From Acidothermus sp. (GTDB lineage Bacteria; Actinomycetota; Actinomycetes; Acidothermales; Acidothermaceae), in assembly GCA_023512015.1 (NCBI GenBank), contig JAIMAI010000010.1, positions 1 to 64,000 of the forward strand: 64,000 bases of DNA, given 5' to 3'. Under the pieces are notes generated by a model. It was not told where the DNA came from, made no database searches, and saw only the letters and a list, made by a program, of their open reading frames with translations. Position numbers and translations under genes: made by a program. Below are positions 39,348 to 48,428 of the stretch, piece by piece (within the stretch, counting starts at the first letter, position 1; each line of letters opens with the position of its first letter).

Positions 39348-40418
39348 GTGACTCCAACGGCGTTAGTGATCGGTGCAACGGGCATCGCCGGGTATGCGTG
39401 CTCTAACGCCCTGTTGAACGCTGGTTATCGGGTACTCGGCCTCTCGCGAACGCCACGCTATGAAATCAAGGGCGTCGAGCAGGTTTACGCTGATCTCTTC
39501 GATCCTGACTCCCTTGAAAAGGCGCTTGCGGCACACAAGGTCACTCACCTAGTCTTCACCGCTTGGCAGCGACGTCAGACGGAGGCAGAGAACTGCGCCG
39601 TCAACAGTACCATGTTGAAAAACGCAATCGAGACAGCAGTCCGCAGTGGTGAACTCAGCCACGTCGCCCTGATCACAGGCCTAAAGTACTATCTGGGCCC
39701 CTTCGAAGCATACGCGAAGAGTGCACCAGAAACGCCATTCCGCGAAGAACAGGGGCGCCTTCCGTATGAAAACTTCTACTACGTACAAGAAGACCTCCTT
39801 GCAGATCTTGGATCAAGATACGGCTTCTCCTGGACGGTACTGAGACCTCATACCCTCATTGGGTACGCCTTGGGTAACGTAATGAACATGGGTGTGACCC
39901 TCAGCCTGTATGGGTCTATTTGCCGATTCACCGGTAGGCCCTTCGTCTTTCCGGGAAGCCCACAGCAGTGGCAGGGCGTCACCGATATCACGGATTCCCG
40001 ACTACTCGGGCGCCAGGTGGTGTGGGCGTTTGCCACTCCCAGCGCAAGAAACCAAGCATTCAACAGTGTGAATGGAGACGTCTTTCGATGGCGTTGGATG
40101 TGGAAGCAGATTGCCTACGAATTAGGTGTTGAACCAGCAGAATACCCCGGCCATCCGTCTCCGTTGGAAGAACAAATGGCGGAGGCAGATGACGTCTGGA
40201 GTCGTATCGTCCGGCAGTATGATCTCAAGCCTTACAGGGCATCGGAACTTGCGTCATGGTGGCACACGGATGCTGACTTGGGTCGTCCGATCGAAGCTTT
40301 CGCGAGCATGAACAAGAGTCGCGCGTCAGGATTCTTGGAGTATCAAGACAGCCTTGAATCCTTCCGCGACTTGTTCCAGCTCCTGCGGGCCGAACGCATC
40401 ATTCCTCCCGCTGCGTGA
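39348..40418 (+). CDS. PRISE-family SDR (progesterone 5-beta-reductase / iridoid synthase-like)
   Basis: 'ITGLKYYLGPFEAYAK', 'PFREEQGRLPYENFYYVQEDLL', 'RPHTLIGYALGNVMNMGVTLSLYGSICR', 'NSVNGDVFRWRWMW'. Confidence 0.85.
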   Translation: MTPTALVIGATGIAGYACSNALLNAGYRVLGLSRTPRYEIKGVEQVYADLFDPDSLEKALAAHKVTHLVFTAWQRRQTEAENCAVNSTMLKNAIETAVRSGELSHVALITGLKYYLGPFEAYAKSAPETPFREEQGRLPYENFYYVQEDLLADLGSRYGFSWTVLRPHTLIGYALGNVMNMGVTLSLYGSICRFTGRPFVFPGSPQQWQGVTDITDSRLLGRQVVWAFATPSARNQAFNSVNGDVFRWRWMWKQIAYELGVEPAEYPGHPSPLEEQMAEADDVWSRIVRQYDLKPYRASELASWWHTDADLGRPIEAFASMNKSRASGFLEYQDSLESFRDLFQLLRAERIIPPAA

Positions 40419-40474
40419 GCTGGGCGCCGTCCGCATAGCAAACCACCATTATGGCGGACCGCCGAACGAGGCTG

Positions 40475-41668
40475 TTACGCCGCGCCGTACTCACTCACCA
40501 CCAACGCGTCAGGAATACGAAACGACAGATTCGGTGGGTAGTGCGGCCAGCGGACGATCCGACAGCGGCCGAGCAGATCGGCGGCCGCAGCAACAGTGGT
40601 CTCCGCCTCCATCGTCGCTAACAACGCCCCAAGACACCGGTGTGGCCCCGCACCAAACGCCAGATGGCGGCGCGATCCACGCTGTCCGGGCAGGAATGCC
40701 TCCGGATATTCGACCTCGTCGGGATCTCGACCCGCCGCGGCCAATCGGAGCACCACCGAAGCTCCCCGCGGGATCGGTGTCCCCGCAAGGACGACGTCGC
40801 GGGTAGTGACCCGCCGCCAGGTCACCACCGGAGTCTCCAGTCGCAGCCCTTCGGCTACGACATCGGCAGTCGAGGCCCGCCCGGTGCGCACGGCGTCCAG
40901 CACCTGCCGCTCGCGCATCAGTCGCGCGAACAGAGCGGTGAGGAATTGGGACGTCGTTTCCTGGCCCGCTACCGCTAAGAAGAACAGCACACCGACGATG
41001 TCGTCTTCGTCGAGGCCGAGCAGGGAAGCATTGTCGCGCAGGGTCGCGGCCAAGCCGTCCCCGGTTCGGGCGAAACGCCGCAGCCGCGCATGGTACGCGC
41101 CCACCTGATCGGCCAATTCCCATTGCCGTGCGGGGGTGAGCGGCGCCCAGAACAATTCCAGGGCCGCGACCGCGAAACTCTTGACCACCTCGATGTCATC
41201 GGGGGGAAGTCCGATGATGCGGTCGAGGACGAGGAGCGGAAGCGGTCGGGCAATCGTCGCGTGCAGGTCGACGATTCCGTCCCGCTCCAGCCGCTGCGCG
41301 GCTTCGGCGACGAGACGTCGGGCAAGCCGTTCGATGAACGGGCGATGGGTGGCAATCACCGCGGGACTGAAATAGGGAGCAAGCAACGCCCGGATGCCCG
41401 GATGCGTCGGCCCCGAATTGTTCGCCAGGGTGTGCGGGAGCCGGAATCCGTGGCCGGCCAGGGTCCGCAGTGCCGCGACCTCCATCGGCGTCTCGGCGTC
41501 CAACGCGTTCTCCGCGGCGAACGTTTCCTGATCGAGCAGAACGCGGCGGACCAAATCCCGTGACGACACAAGCCAGTGGCGCCCCACCTGCTGCACCGGG
41601 GCGTCGGCCGCATACCAGTCGCGGTACAGCAGCCGCGCGACACCCTCCTCGACGGGGACGGCGCTCAC
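40475..41668 (-). CDS. Cytochrome P450, possibly BioI-type
   Basis: I-helix 'AGQETTS', ExxR 'EGLRLE', heme motif '[11 protein letters not shown]'; GTG start overlaps bioA stop. Confidence 0.88.
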   Translation of the reverse strand: MSAVPVEEGVARLLYRDWYAADAPVQQVGRHWLVSSRDLVRRVLLDQETFAAENALDAETPMEVAALRTLAGHGFRLPHTLANNSGPTHPGIRALLAPYFSPAVIATHRPFIERLARRLVAEAAQRLERDGIVDLHATIARPLPLLVLDRIIGLPPDDIEVVKSFAVAALELFWAPLTPARQWELADQVGAYHARLRRFARTGDGLAATLRDNASLLGLDEDDIVGVLFFLAVAGQETTSQFLTALFARLMRERQVLDAVRTGRASTADVVAEGLRLETPVVTWRRVTTRDVVLAGTPIPRGASVVLRLAAAGRDPDEVEYPEAFLPGQRGSRRHLAFGAGPHRCLGALLATMEAETTVAAAADLLGRCRIVRWPHYPPNLSFRIPDALVVSEYGAA

Positions 41669-43041
41669 TCCCCGACCTCCGCGACTTGCGCGACTTCCGC
41701 GACGGCCGCGCGGATCGCCGCCGTGATGGCGTCGATGTCGTCGTCGGTGCAGATGTACGGCGGCATCGTGTAGACCAGATCGCGGAAGGGGCGCAGCCAC
41801 ACCCCGCGGCGCAGCACCGCACGGGTCACCGCCGGTACGTCCACCGGTTTCGTGAGCTGCACGACTCCCACCGCGCCGAGCACCCGCACGTCACGAACCC
41901 CCGGCAGCCCGCGGCACGGTTCCAAGCCGCACGCCAAACGCTGTTGGATACCGGCGACCTGTTCCCGCCACTTGCCTTCGCGCAACAATCCCAGGTTCGC
42001 CCGGGCGATCGCGCAGGCCAGCGGATTCGCCATGAACGTCGGGCCGTGCATGAGGACCTCGGCTTCGCTCGCAGACACCCCTGCGGCGACCTCGGCGCTG
42101 CAGAGCACGGCGGCGAGGGTGAGGTAGCCACCGGTCAACGCTTTGCCGACGCAGCAAATATCCGGGACCACGTCGGCGTGGTGGAGCGCAAAGAATTCCC
42201 CGGTCCGCCCGAACCCGGTCGCGATTTCGTCGAATACGAGCAGCAGGCCGAACGCATCCGCGAGTTCTCGCAGCACCCGCAAACAGGCCGGCGGGTAGAC
42301 GTGCATTCCCCCGGCGCCTTGCAGCACCGGCTCCACGATGATGGCGGCAAGTTGGTCGGCGTGTTCCGCGACGAGACGCGAGGTGACCGCCGTCCATTCG
42401 GCGATATCCGCGCCCAGCCCGGACGGCGGACACGGCGCGAACACCTGCTGCGGGAGGCCGCCGGCGAAGAGCCGGTGCATTCCCTCCACCGGATCGCAGA
42501 CGCTCATCGCCCCGAGGGTGTCGCCGTGGTAGCCGCCGCGGAGCGCCAGGATGCGCGAACGCGGGCGGCCGCGTCCGGCTTGGTACTGGATCGCCATCTT
42601 CAGGGCCACTTCGACCGCCACCGACCCGGAATCGGCGAAGAAGACGTGGTCGAACGCGGGTCGGCCCGCCCGATCGGTGACCAGTTCCAGCAGATCCGCG
42701 GCGAGCATGATGGCCGACTCGTGGGTGAGACCGCCGAACATGACGTGGCTCATCCGCGCGAGTTGGTCACGGGCCGCGGCGTCGAGGACCGGATGGCGGT
42801 AGCCGTGGATCGCGCACCACCACGACGACATGCCGTCGATCACCTCGGTGCCGTCGGCGAGCCGCAACCGCACGCCGGATGCGCTCTCCACCCGCCAAAC
42901 CGGTCCGGGGGTGGTCGCTGAGTCGTAGGGATGCCACAGGTGCGCCCGATCGAAGGCGAGCAGGGGGTCCGCAGCGACTTGCGAGCCTGGGGACGGGCGG
43001 ACGGTGGTTGGCGTCGTCGTCCGCAACGAAGGCACCCTCAT
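41665..43041 (-). CDS. bioA: Adenosylmethionine-8-amino-7-oxononanoate aminotransferase
   Basis: '[14 protein letters not shown]', '[16 protein letters not shown]', '[15 protein letters not shown]', '[11 protein letters not shown]'. Confidence 0.95.
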   Translation of the reverse strand: MRVPSLRTTTPTTVRPSPGSQVAADPLLAFDRAHLWHPYDSATTPGPVWRVESASGVRLRLADGTEVIDGMSSWWCAIHGYRHPVLDAAARDQLARMSHVMFGGLTHESAIMLAADLLELVTDRAGRPAFDHVFFADSGSVAVEVALKMAIQYQAGRGRPRSRILALRGGYHGDTLGAMSVCDPVEGMHRLFAGGLPQQVFAPCPPSGLGADIAEWTAVTSRLVAEHADQLAAIIVEPVLQGAGGMHVYPPACLRVLRELADAFGLLLVFDEIATGFGRTGEFFALHHADVVPDICCVGKALTGGYLTLAAVLCSAEVAAGVSASEAEVLMHGPTFMANPLACAIARANLGLLREGKWREQVAGIQQRLACGLEPCRGLPGVRDVRVLGAVGVVQLTKPVDVPAVTRAVLRRGVWLRPFRDLVYTMPPYICTDDDIDAITAAIRAAVAEVAQVAEVGE

Positions 43042-43235
43042 GCCACCTCCCCGTGCTGCGGGCAACGCGCCGTCCAGCCGACGGGGAGAACCTGGACGAC
43101 GAGCCGCCTCCCGCACTGCGCGCAGTACCGCGGGGGTTCCCAGACCCGCACCACCCCGCACGCGCCGTGGTCGCCCTCGGCCTGCGGGGACCCGCACCGC
43201 TCGCAGAACACCCCGGCCACCGCCGCGCAGATCAC
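43038..43235 (-). CDS. bsaP: Biotin synthase auxiliary protein (BsaP)-like Cys-rich protein
   Basis: 65 aa '[19 protein letters not shown]...[30 protein letters not shown]' directly downstream of bioB with 4-bp overlap. Confidence 0.75.
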   Translation of the reverse strand: MICAAVAGVFCERCGSPQAEGDHGACGVVRVWEPPRYCAQCGRRLVVQVLPVGWTARCPQHGEVA

Positions 43236-44290
43236 AACGCCTTCGACAAGGCCGACAGCTCGGCGGAGCGGATCGGCTCCCCGAGTTCCTCCAAGAGCGC
43301 CAGATCCGCCTGCGGGGCCCGGCCCAGCGTCGTCAGGTAATTCCCGACGATCAAGCCGTTTCCTCCACCCCGCAACGCCTCGCGGATGCCGTCGTCCCCG
43401 AGCGTGAGCTCCCGTCCTCCCGCGAAACGCAGGATCGTCCGCGGCAGCGCGAGGCGAAACATCGCCGCAGCCCGCAACGCCTCACCAACGGGCATCACCG
43501 GCAGCGTCGCGAAAGGCGTTCCCGGACGCGGGTTCAAGAAATTGAGCGGCACTTCATCGGGCGCCAATTCGGCTAATTGCGCGGCGAATTCCGCCCGTTG
43601 GTCGAGAGATTCACCCATTCCGAGAATTCCGCCGCAACACACTTCCATTCCGGCCGACCGCACGAGTTGCAGCGTCTCCCACCGCTCTTCCCACGTGTGC
43701 GTCGTCACCACCCGGGGAAAATACGACCGCGCGGTCTCCAGATTGTGGTTGTAGCGATGCACCCCGAGTTCGGCCAATTCCGCCACCTGGTCCGGATGCA
43801 GGATGCCCAACGAGCACGCGATATTGATGTCGACCGTTTCGCGGATCGCCCGCACCGCAGCGCGGACCTGCCGCATGAGTTTTTCGTCCGGACCGCGCAC
43901 CGCCGCGACGATGCAGAATTCGGTCGCTCCGGTCGCCGCGGTCTGTTCGGCCGCGGCCACCAAAGCCGGGACGTCGAGCCACGCGCTGCGCACCGGGGAA
44001 TCGAACCGCCCGGATTGCGAGCAGAAATGGCAGTCCTCCGGACAGCCTCCGGTCTTCACCGAGACGATCCCCTCGACCTCGACCCCGGGCCCGCACCAGC
44101 GCAGCCGCACCCGGTGAGCGATGTCCAGCAGCGCAGGAAGGTCGTCGTCACCGACCTCGAGCAGGGCCCGCAGGTCCGACTCGGTCAGCCCGATCCCCTC
44201 GTCGACCACCCGCTCGGCGCGCGCAAGGACGTCGTCCACCTCGGCCTCCCTGATCGTGTCGCCTCGTCTGCGGGCGCCGGTTCGAAGCAT
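43232..44290 (-). CDS. bioB: Biotin synthase
   Basis: Radical SAM '[20 protein letters not shown]', '[13 protein letters not shown]', '[11 protein letters not shown]'. Confidence 0.96.
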   Translation of the reverse strand: MLRTGARRRGDTIREAEVDDVLARAERVVDEGIGLTESDLRALLEVGDDDLPALLDIAHRVRLRWCGPGVEVEGIVSVKTGGCPEDCHFCSQSGRFDSPVRSAWLDVPALVAAAEQTAATGATEFCIVAAVRGPDEKLMRQVRAAVRAIRETVDINIACSLGILHPDQVAELAELGVHRYNHNLETARSYFPRVVTTHTWEERWETLQLVRSAGMEVCCGGILGMGESLDQRAEFAAQLAELAPDEVPLNFLNPRPGTPFATLPVMPVGEALRAAAMFRLALPRTILRFAGGRELTLGDDGIREALRGGGNGLIVGNYLTTLGRAPQADLALLEELGEPIRSAELSALSKAL

Positions 44291-44691
44291 CAGCCGGGGA
44301 GGAACGACAAGCGCAGCCTCCGCCGGGTGTTGTCGACGTTCGGGTCGACCACGACGATGCTCTGCCAGGTGCCCAGGGTGACCCGTCCGGCCACCACCGG
44401 GAGAGTAATGGACGGCGGCACGAAAACCGGGATGACGTGGTCCCGGCCGTGTCCCGGTGAGCCGTGGGCGTGCCGATACCGCCCGTCCCGCGGCCACAGC
44501 CGCTCAAGCGTCGCGGCCAGGTCCTCCTCGCTGCCCGAGCCGGTCTCCATCAGGGCGACCCCGCAGGTCGCGTGCGGGACGAAGATGTTGACCAAGCCGT
44601 CCCCGCGGCCGTGGCAGAACCGCGCCACCTCCTCGGTGACGTCGGTCACCAGCCGCGAGCCGGTCGCAACCGCGATCTCAGTCGTTTCCAT
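44290..44691 (-). CDS. YjbQ-family protein (UPF0047)
   Basis: '[25 protein letters not shown]', '[10 protein letters not shown]'. Confidence 0.85.
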   Translation of the reverse strand: METTEIAVATGSRLVTDVTEEVARFCHGRGDGLVNIFVPHATCGVALMETGSGSEEDLAATLERLWPRDGRYRHAHGSPGHGRDHVIPVFVPPSITLPVVAGRVTLGTWQSIVVVDPNVDNTRRRLRLSFLPG

Positions 44692-44743
44692 GCGCCCAGC
44701 ATGCGGCCCGGCTTTCGACCGGTGAGAGTCGGCTCGGCGGTGC

Positions 44744-45154
44744 TCACACTCCGAGCGCAGCGGCCGCCTTCTCGTAATCGGCGGGAGCCACCCACAGCAA
44801 CATCCCGTAGCGGCCTCCGCCGGCGGCAACCGCAGCCGCCGCCGTGACGTTGACCTGCGCGTCGGCAAGGGTGGCGGCCACCTCGGCCATCGCCCCCACG
44901 CGGTCCTCGCCTTGCACCAGGAACGCCTGCTTGCGGGGGCTCGTGCTCAGGCCGGCTCGTGACGCCGCCTGCTGGAGAACCTCCGCATCCTCAGGCACGA
45001 GGTCGATCTGGGATCGACCGTCGCCGGTGGGGAAAGCCAATACCGCCAGCAAGTTCACCCCTTGATCGGCAAGAGCCTGGAAGACCCGACGCCCTTCTCC
45101 GGGCGCATCGGGAACCGTTACGTAGAAGTAATCCACCCTGCGCACCTCAGCCAT
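44744..45154 (-). CDS. Small ACT-domain-like protein
   Basis: 'YFYVTVPDAPGEGRRVFQALADQGVNLLAVLAFPTG' and second ACT-like half. Confidence 0.65.
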   Translation of the reverse strand: MAEVRRVDYFYVTVPDAPGEGRRVFQALADQGVNLLAVLAFPTGDGRSQIDLVPEDAEVLQQAASRAGLSTSPRKQAFLVQGEDRVGAMAEVAATLADAQVNVTAAAAVAAGGGRYGMLLWVAPADYEKAAAALGV

Positions 45155-45287
45155 CGCGCACCCTCCTTCGTGTCGGCTCCGGCGGTCGCGCCCGGGTCCG
45201 CCCCGGCGCCGATCCGCCCCGGTGGCCCGACGGCGGCAACCTGCCGTCGTCCGCGGATACCTGACGACGATAGGCCGCCGCGGGCGC

Positions 45288-46235
45288 TCACGCCGCCCGT
45301 CGGGCGCGATCCAGAGCCGCGGCAAGATCGCCCGGATACGGCGAGGTGAGATCGAGCGGATCCCCCAGGATCGGGTGATCGAAGCTGAGGCGCACGGCGT
45401 GCAACCACTGGCGCTGCACTCCGAGACGAGCGGCCAGCGTGGGATCGGCACCGTAGGTGAGATCGCCCACGCACGGGTGGCGGATCGCGGCCATGTGCAC
45501 CCGAATCTGGTGGGTTCGCCCGGTCTCCAGCTCGATCTCCAGGAGACTGGCGGCGGGGAGCGCTTCCAACGTGGTGTAGTGGGTCACGCTCGGTTTGCCG
45601 CCCGCGACCACGGCGAAGCGGTAGTCGTGCACCGGGTGCCGATCGATCGGGGCGTCGATCGTGCCGCGTACCGGGTCGGGGTGTCCCTGCACCAACGCGT
45701 GGTAGATCTTGCGAACGCTCCGTTCGCGGAAAGCCCGCTTCAACGCCGAATACGCCCGCTCGCTCTTTGCCACCACCATGAGCCCGCTGGTGCCGACGTC
45801 CAGTCGGTGCACCACGCCTTGGCGCTCGGCCGCCCCCGACGTCGCGATCCGGAAACCTGCGGCCGCAAGCGCGCCGACCACCGTCGGTCCCTCCCAGCCC
45901 GGGCTCGGATGCGCCGCCACACCCGGGGGCTTGTCGACCACCACGATGTCGGGGTCGTCGTAGACCACGGCCATGTCGGCCACCGGGGTCGGGACGACGG
46001 CGGGCTCGCGGGGTGCGGCCACCGGAAGGTGCACCTCCAGCCACGCACCCGCCTTCAGTCGGGTGGATTTCGTCGGCACCTGCCCATCGATGCGGATCAG
46101 TTCCTGCGCGATGAGCTGATCCACCCGGGTGCGGGAGAGCCCGAGCAGCCGCGCCACGCCGACGTCGACCCGCTCCCCGTGCAAGCCTTCCGGCACGGGG
46201 AGGTGACGCTCCTCGAAGCCACTCGCCGTCACCAA
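45288..46235 (-). CDS. RluA/RluD-family 23S rRNA pseudouridine synthase
   Basis: S4 '[17 protein letters not shown]', catalytic '[17 protein letters not shown]', '[12 protein letters not shown]'. Confidence 0.93.
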   Translation of the reverse strand: MVTASGFEERHLPVPEGLHGERVDVGVARLLGLSRTRVDQLIAQELIRIDGQVPTKSTRLKAGAWLEVHLPVAAPREPAVVPTPVADMAVVYDDPDIVVVDKPPGVAAHPSPGWEGPTVVGALAAAGFRIATSGAAERQGVVHRLDVGTSGLMVVAKSERAYSALKRAFRERSVRKIYHALVQGHPDPVRGTIDAPIDRHPVHDYRFAVVAGGKPSVTHYTTLEALPAASLLEIELETGRTHQIRVHMAAIRHPCVGDLTYGADPTLAARLGVQRQWLHAVRLSFDHPILGDPLDLTSPYPGDLAAALDRARRAA

Positions 46236-46846
46236 TCTCGATCTTCCGAACGTCCGGGGGTCTGGGGGACGGGGAACTCGCGTCGGCCATCCTCCTGCGC
46301 ACCCTGAGCATGGCGGGGGGCTGCCCGGGTTCCGTCGATCTGTCGGCCGCTGAGTGCGAGCAGGACGGCGAGCACACCCCCGATCGTGATCGCCGCATCC
46401 GCGATGTTGAAGACGGCGAAGTGGGGCAGGCGAATCCAGTCGACCACTTCACCCCGGAGCACCCCCGGGGAGCGGACCAGCCGGTCGATGAGGTTGCCGG
46501 TCGCCCCCCCAAGGAGCAGCCCGAGCACCCACGCCCAGGCCACGCTGGAGAGCCGCCGCGCCGTCCGGACGATCACGATGATCACTCCGATTGCGACGAG
46601 CGCGAAGAGGGCGGTCGCCCCCGTCCCGATGCTGAACGCGGCTCCGGCGTTGCGGGTCTCCTCCAAGGTGAGCAGGCCGCCCAGCAAGCGAATCGGCGGA
46701 TGATCGGAGAGCGTCGCCACCACGATGATCTTCGAGATGACGTCGAGGGTCAGCACCGCCGCCGCAACGCCGATGAAGATACCGAGCCGCCGCCGAGGCG
46801 CAGGGGTGGAGGGGGAAGTCAGCGGCGTTCCTCCCGTTGCTTGCAT
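46229..46846 (-). CDS. lspA: Lipoprotein signal peptidase
   Basis: '[12 protein letters not shown]', '[26 protein letters not shown]', '[17 protein letters not shown]'. Confidence 0.9.
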   Translation of the reverse strand: MQATGGTPLTSPSTPAPRRRLGIFIGVAAAVLTLDVISKIIVVATLSDHPPIRLLGGLLTLEETRNAGAAFSIGTGATALFALVAIGVIIVIVRTARRLSSVAWAWVLGLLLGGATGNLIDRLVRSPGVLRGEVVDWIRLPHFAVFNIADAAITIGGVLAVLLALSGRQIDGTRAAPRHAQGAQEDGRREFPVPQTPGRSEDRDW

Positions 46847-48198
46847 GACACACACAGCGTCGCACGCGGATTGGCCTGCAGGCGCAACTTGTTGATCGGT
46901 TTGCCGCAGTTCTCGCATCGTCCGTAGGTGCCGTCGGCTATGCGAGCCAGCGCATGCTCGGTCTGCACCAGAAGATCGCGCGCGTTGTTGGCCAACGACA
47001 TCTCGTGCTCGCGCTCGAACGTCTTGGTGCCGGCGTCCGCCTGGTCATCACCCGCGCCGTCACCGCCGTCACGCATCCGTTCCGCCAGCTCCGATTCAGT
47101 GATCTCGATTTCCCGGCGCAGTCGAACGATCTCCGCTTCGAGCTCGGCGCGGATGTCGTCGAGCTCCTGCTCGGTCCAGGTGAACTCGTCGTCGTCGACC
47201 GTCACCGCGGAGGCGTCGGGAGCGGCGGCGGGCGGATGCGGCGCGTCGCCGCCACCGTCCGTGGTCGCGACTGCCGGTTGCGCGGGAGCGGCGTCCGACG
47301 CGTCGGTCGAGGCGGCGGGACCGGACGGCGGCTGTGGCTCGGCGCCGGGGAGTTCGGCCGCGGCGGGAGTTTCCGGCTCCTCGCGGACCGCGGTCGGCTG
47401 CTCCTCCTCGCGGATGACGGTCGGCTGCGGCGGGGCCGACGCAGCCGTCCGAGGCTGGGACGCCGTGCGCCGCGTGGTAGCGCCGGCCTTCTTCGCAGGG
47501 GTGGTGCCGGTCTTCTTCGCCGGGGTAGCGGCGGCCTTCTTCGCCGGGGGCTGGGAGGAAGCAGTCTTCTTCATCGAGGCCTGGGAGGAAGCAGCCTTCT
47601 TCGCAGGGGCTCGGCCCGTTGCCTTCGCGGTGGCCTTCGTCGTTGCCTTGGCAGGCGCCTTCGTCGTCGCTTTCGCGGGCGTCTTCGTCGCAGTGGCCCT
47701 TGTGGCCGTTGCCTTTGCCTTGGTGGCCGTTGCCTTCGCGTTCGCGGCGGCCTTCGCCGGGGCGGACGCCTTCTTCGCCACGGCGGTTTTCTTGGAAGCC
47801 GTCGCCCTCTTCGTCCCAGCGGCGGCAGCGGCCTTGGTTGCCGCCTTCTTCGCCGGCGCCTTGGCCGCAGATGCCTTCGTTGCCGTGGTCTTGGCGGCCG
47901 TGGTCTTCGTGGCCGTCACCTTCGTCGTCCGGCTCGTGGCCCGCGCCGCCGAGGTGGACGCCGACCCTCGCGCACTCGCCCGAACGGCCGCCTTGCCACG
48001 CGTCGTCGACTTGGACGGCGTGGTGGCGGCGGTGCGCTTGGCCGGTGACGACCCGCGGCCGGCCGCGGTGCGCGCGGAACCGCCGGAACGGGGAGAGGAT
48101 GTCCGCCTGGCCGCCGCGGGAGAGCTCGCGGCCGTCGTTTTCGCCGTCCCCGCCCGGCTTGCTGATCGAGCTTGGGTGGTGCGCCGCTGTGCTGGCAT
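46819..48198 (-). CDS. TraR/DksA zinc-finger protein with long Lys/Ala/Pro-rich histone-H1-like N-terminal region
   Basis: C-terminal '[35 protein letters not shown]'; ~260 aa of PAKKA/TKAT/AKATT-type repeats. Confidence 0.82.
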   Translation of the reverse strand: MPAQRRTTQARSASRAGTAKTTAASSPAAARRTSSPRSGGSARTAAGRGSSPAKRTAATTPSKSTTRGKAAVRASARGSASTSAARATSRTTKVTATKTTAAKTTATKASAAKAPAKKAATKAAAAAGTKRATASKKTAVAKKASAPAKAAANAKATATKAKATATRATATKTPAKATTKAPAKATTKATAKATGRAPAKKAASSQASMKKTASSQPPAKKAAATPAKKTGTTPAKKAGATTRRTASQPRTAASAPPQPTVIREEEQPTAVREEPETPAAAELPGAEPQPPSGPAASTDASDAAPAQPAVATTDGGGDAPHPPAAAPDASAVTVDDDEFTWTEQELDDIRAELEAEIVRLRREIEITESELAERMRDGGDGAGDDQADAGTKTFEREHEMSLANNARDLLVQTEHALARIADGTYGRCENCGKPINKLRLQANPRATLCVSCKQREERR

Positions 48199-48428
48199 CG
48201 AGGCCCCCTCGAACCTCTTCGATCTCGATCGAGGATCCGGTCAGCGGAGAATATGCCGACCGCTTCTCCCGGCGCAACGCGCCACGCCGATCGCCGAAAC
48301 GCGGGCGGCTGCGCCGCTGCCCGCAGCGTACGCGGACCGAGCACCTCCCGCCACCGGCCGCCCGGCAGTAGTCCAAGCCGCGCACAACCCCCACATAGAC
48401 TTCCCACCGCGAAGGAAGCTCGGGGTTC

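Noticed and set aside
41470-42921. 483-aa plus-strand ORF over P450/bioA
   Set aside because: Antisense shadow ORF rich in Arg/His; bioA and P450 motifs are on the minus strand.
48199-48428. Possible T-box leader upstream of ileS
   Set aside because: Could not find a convincing T-box core (TGG-containing antiterminator/antisequestrator) or specifier loop by eye.
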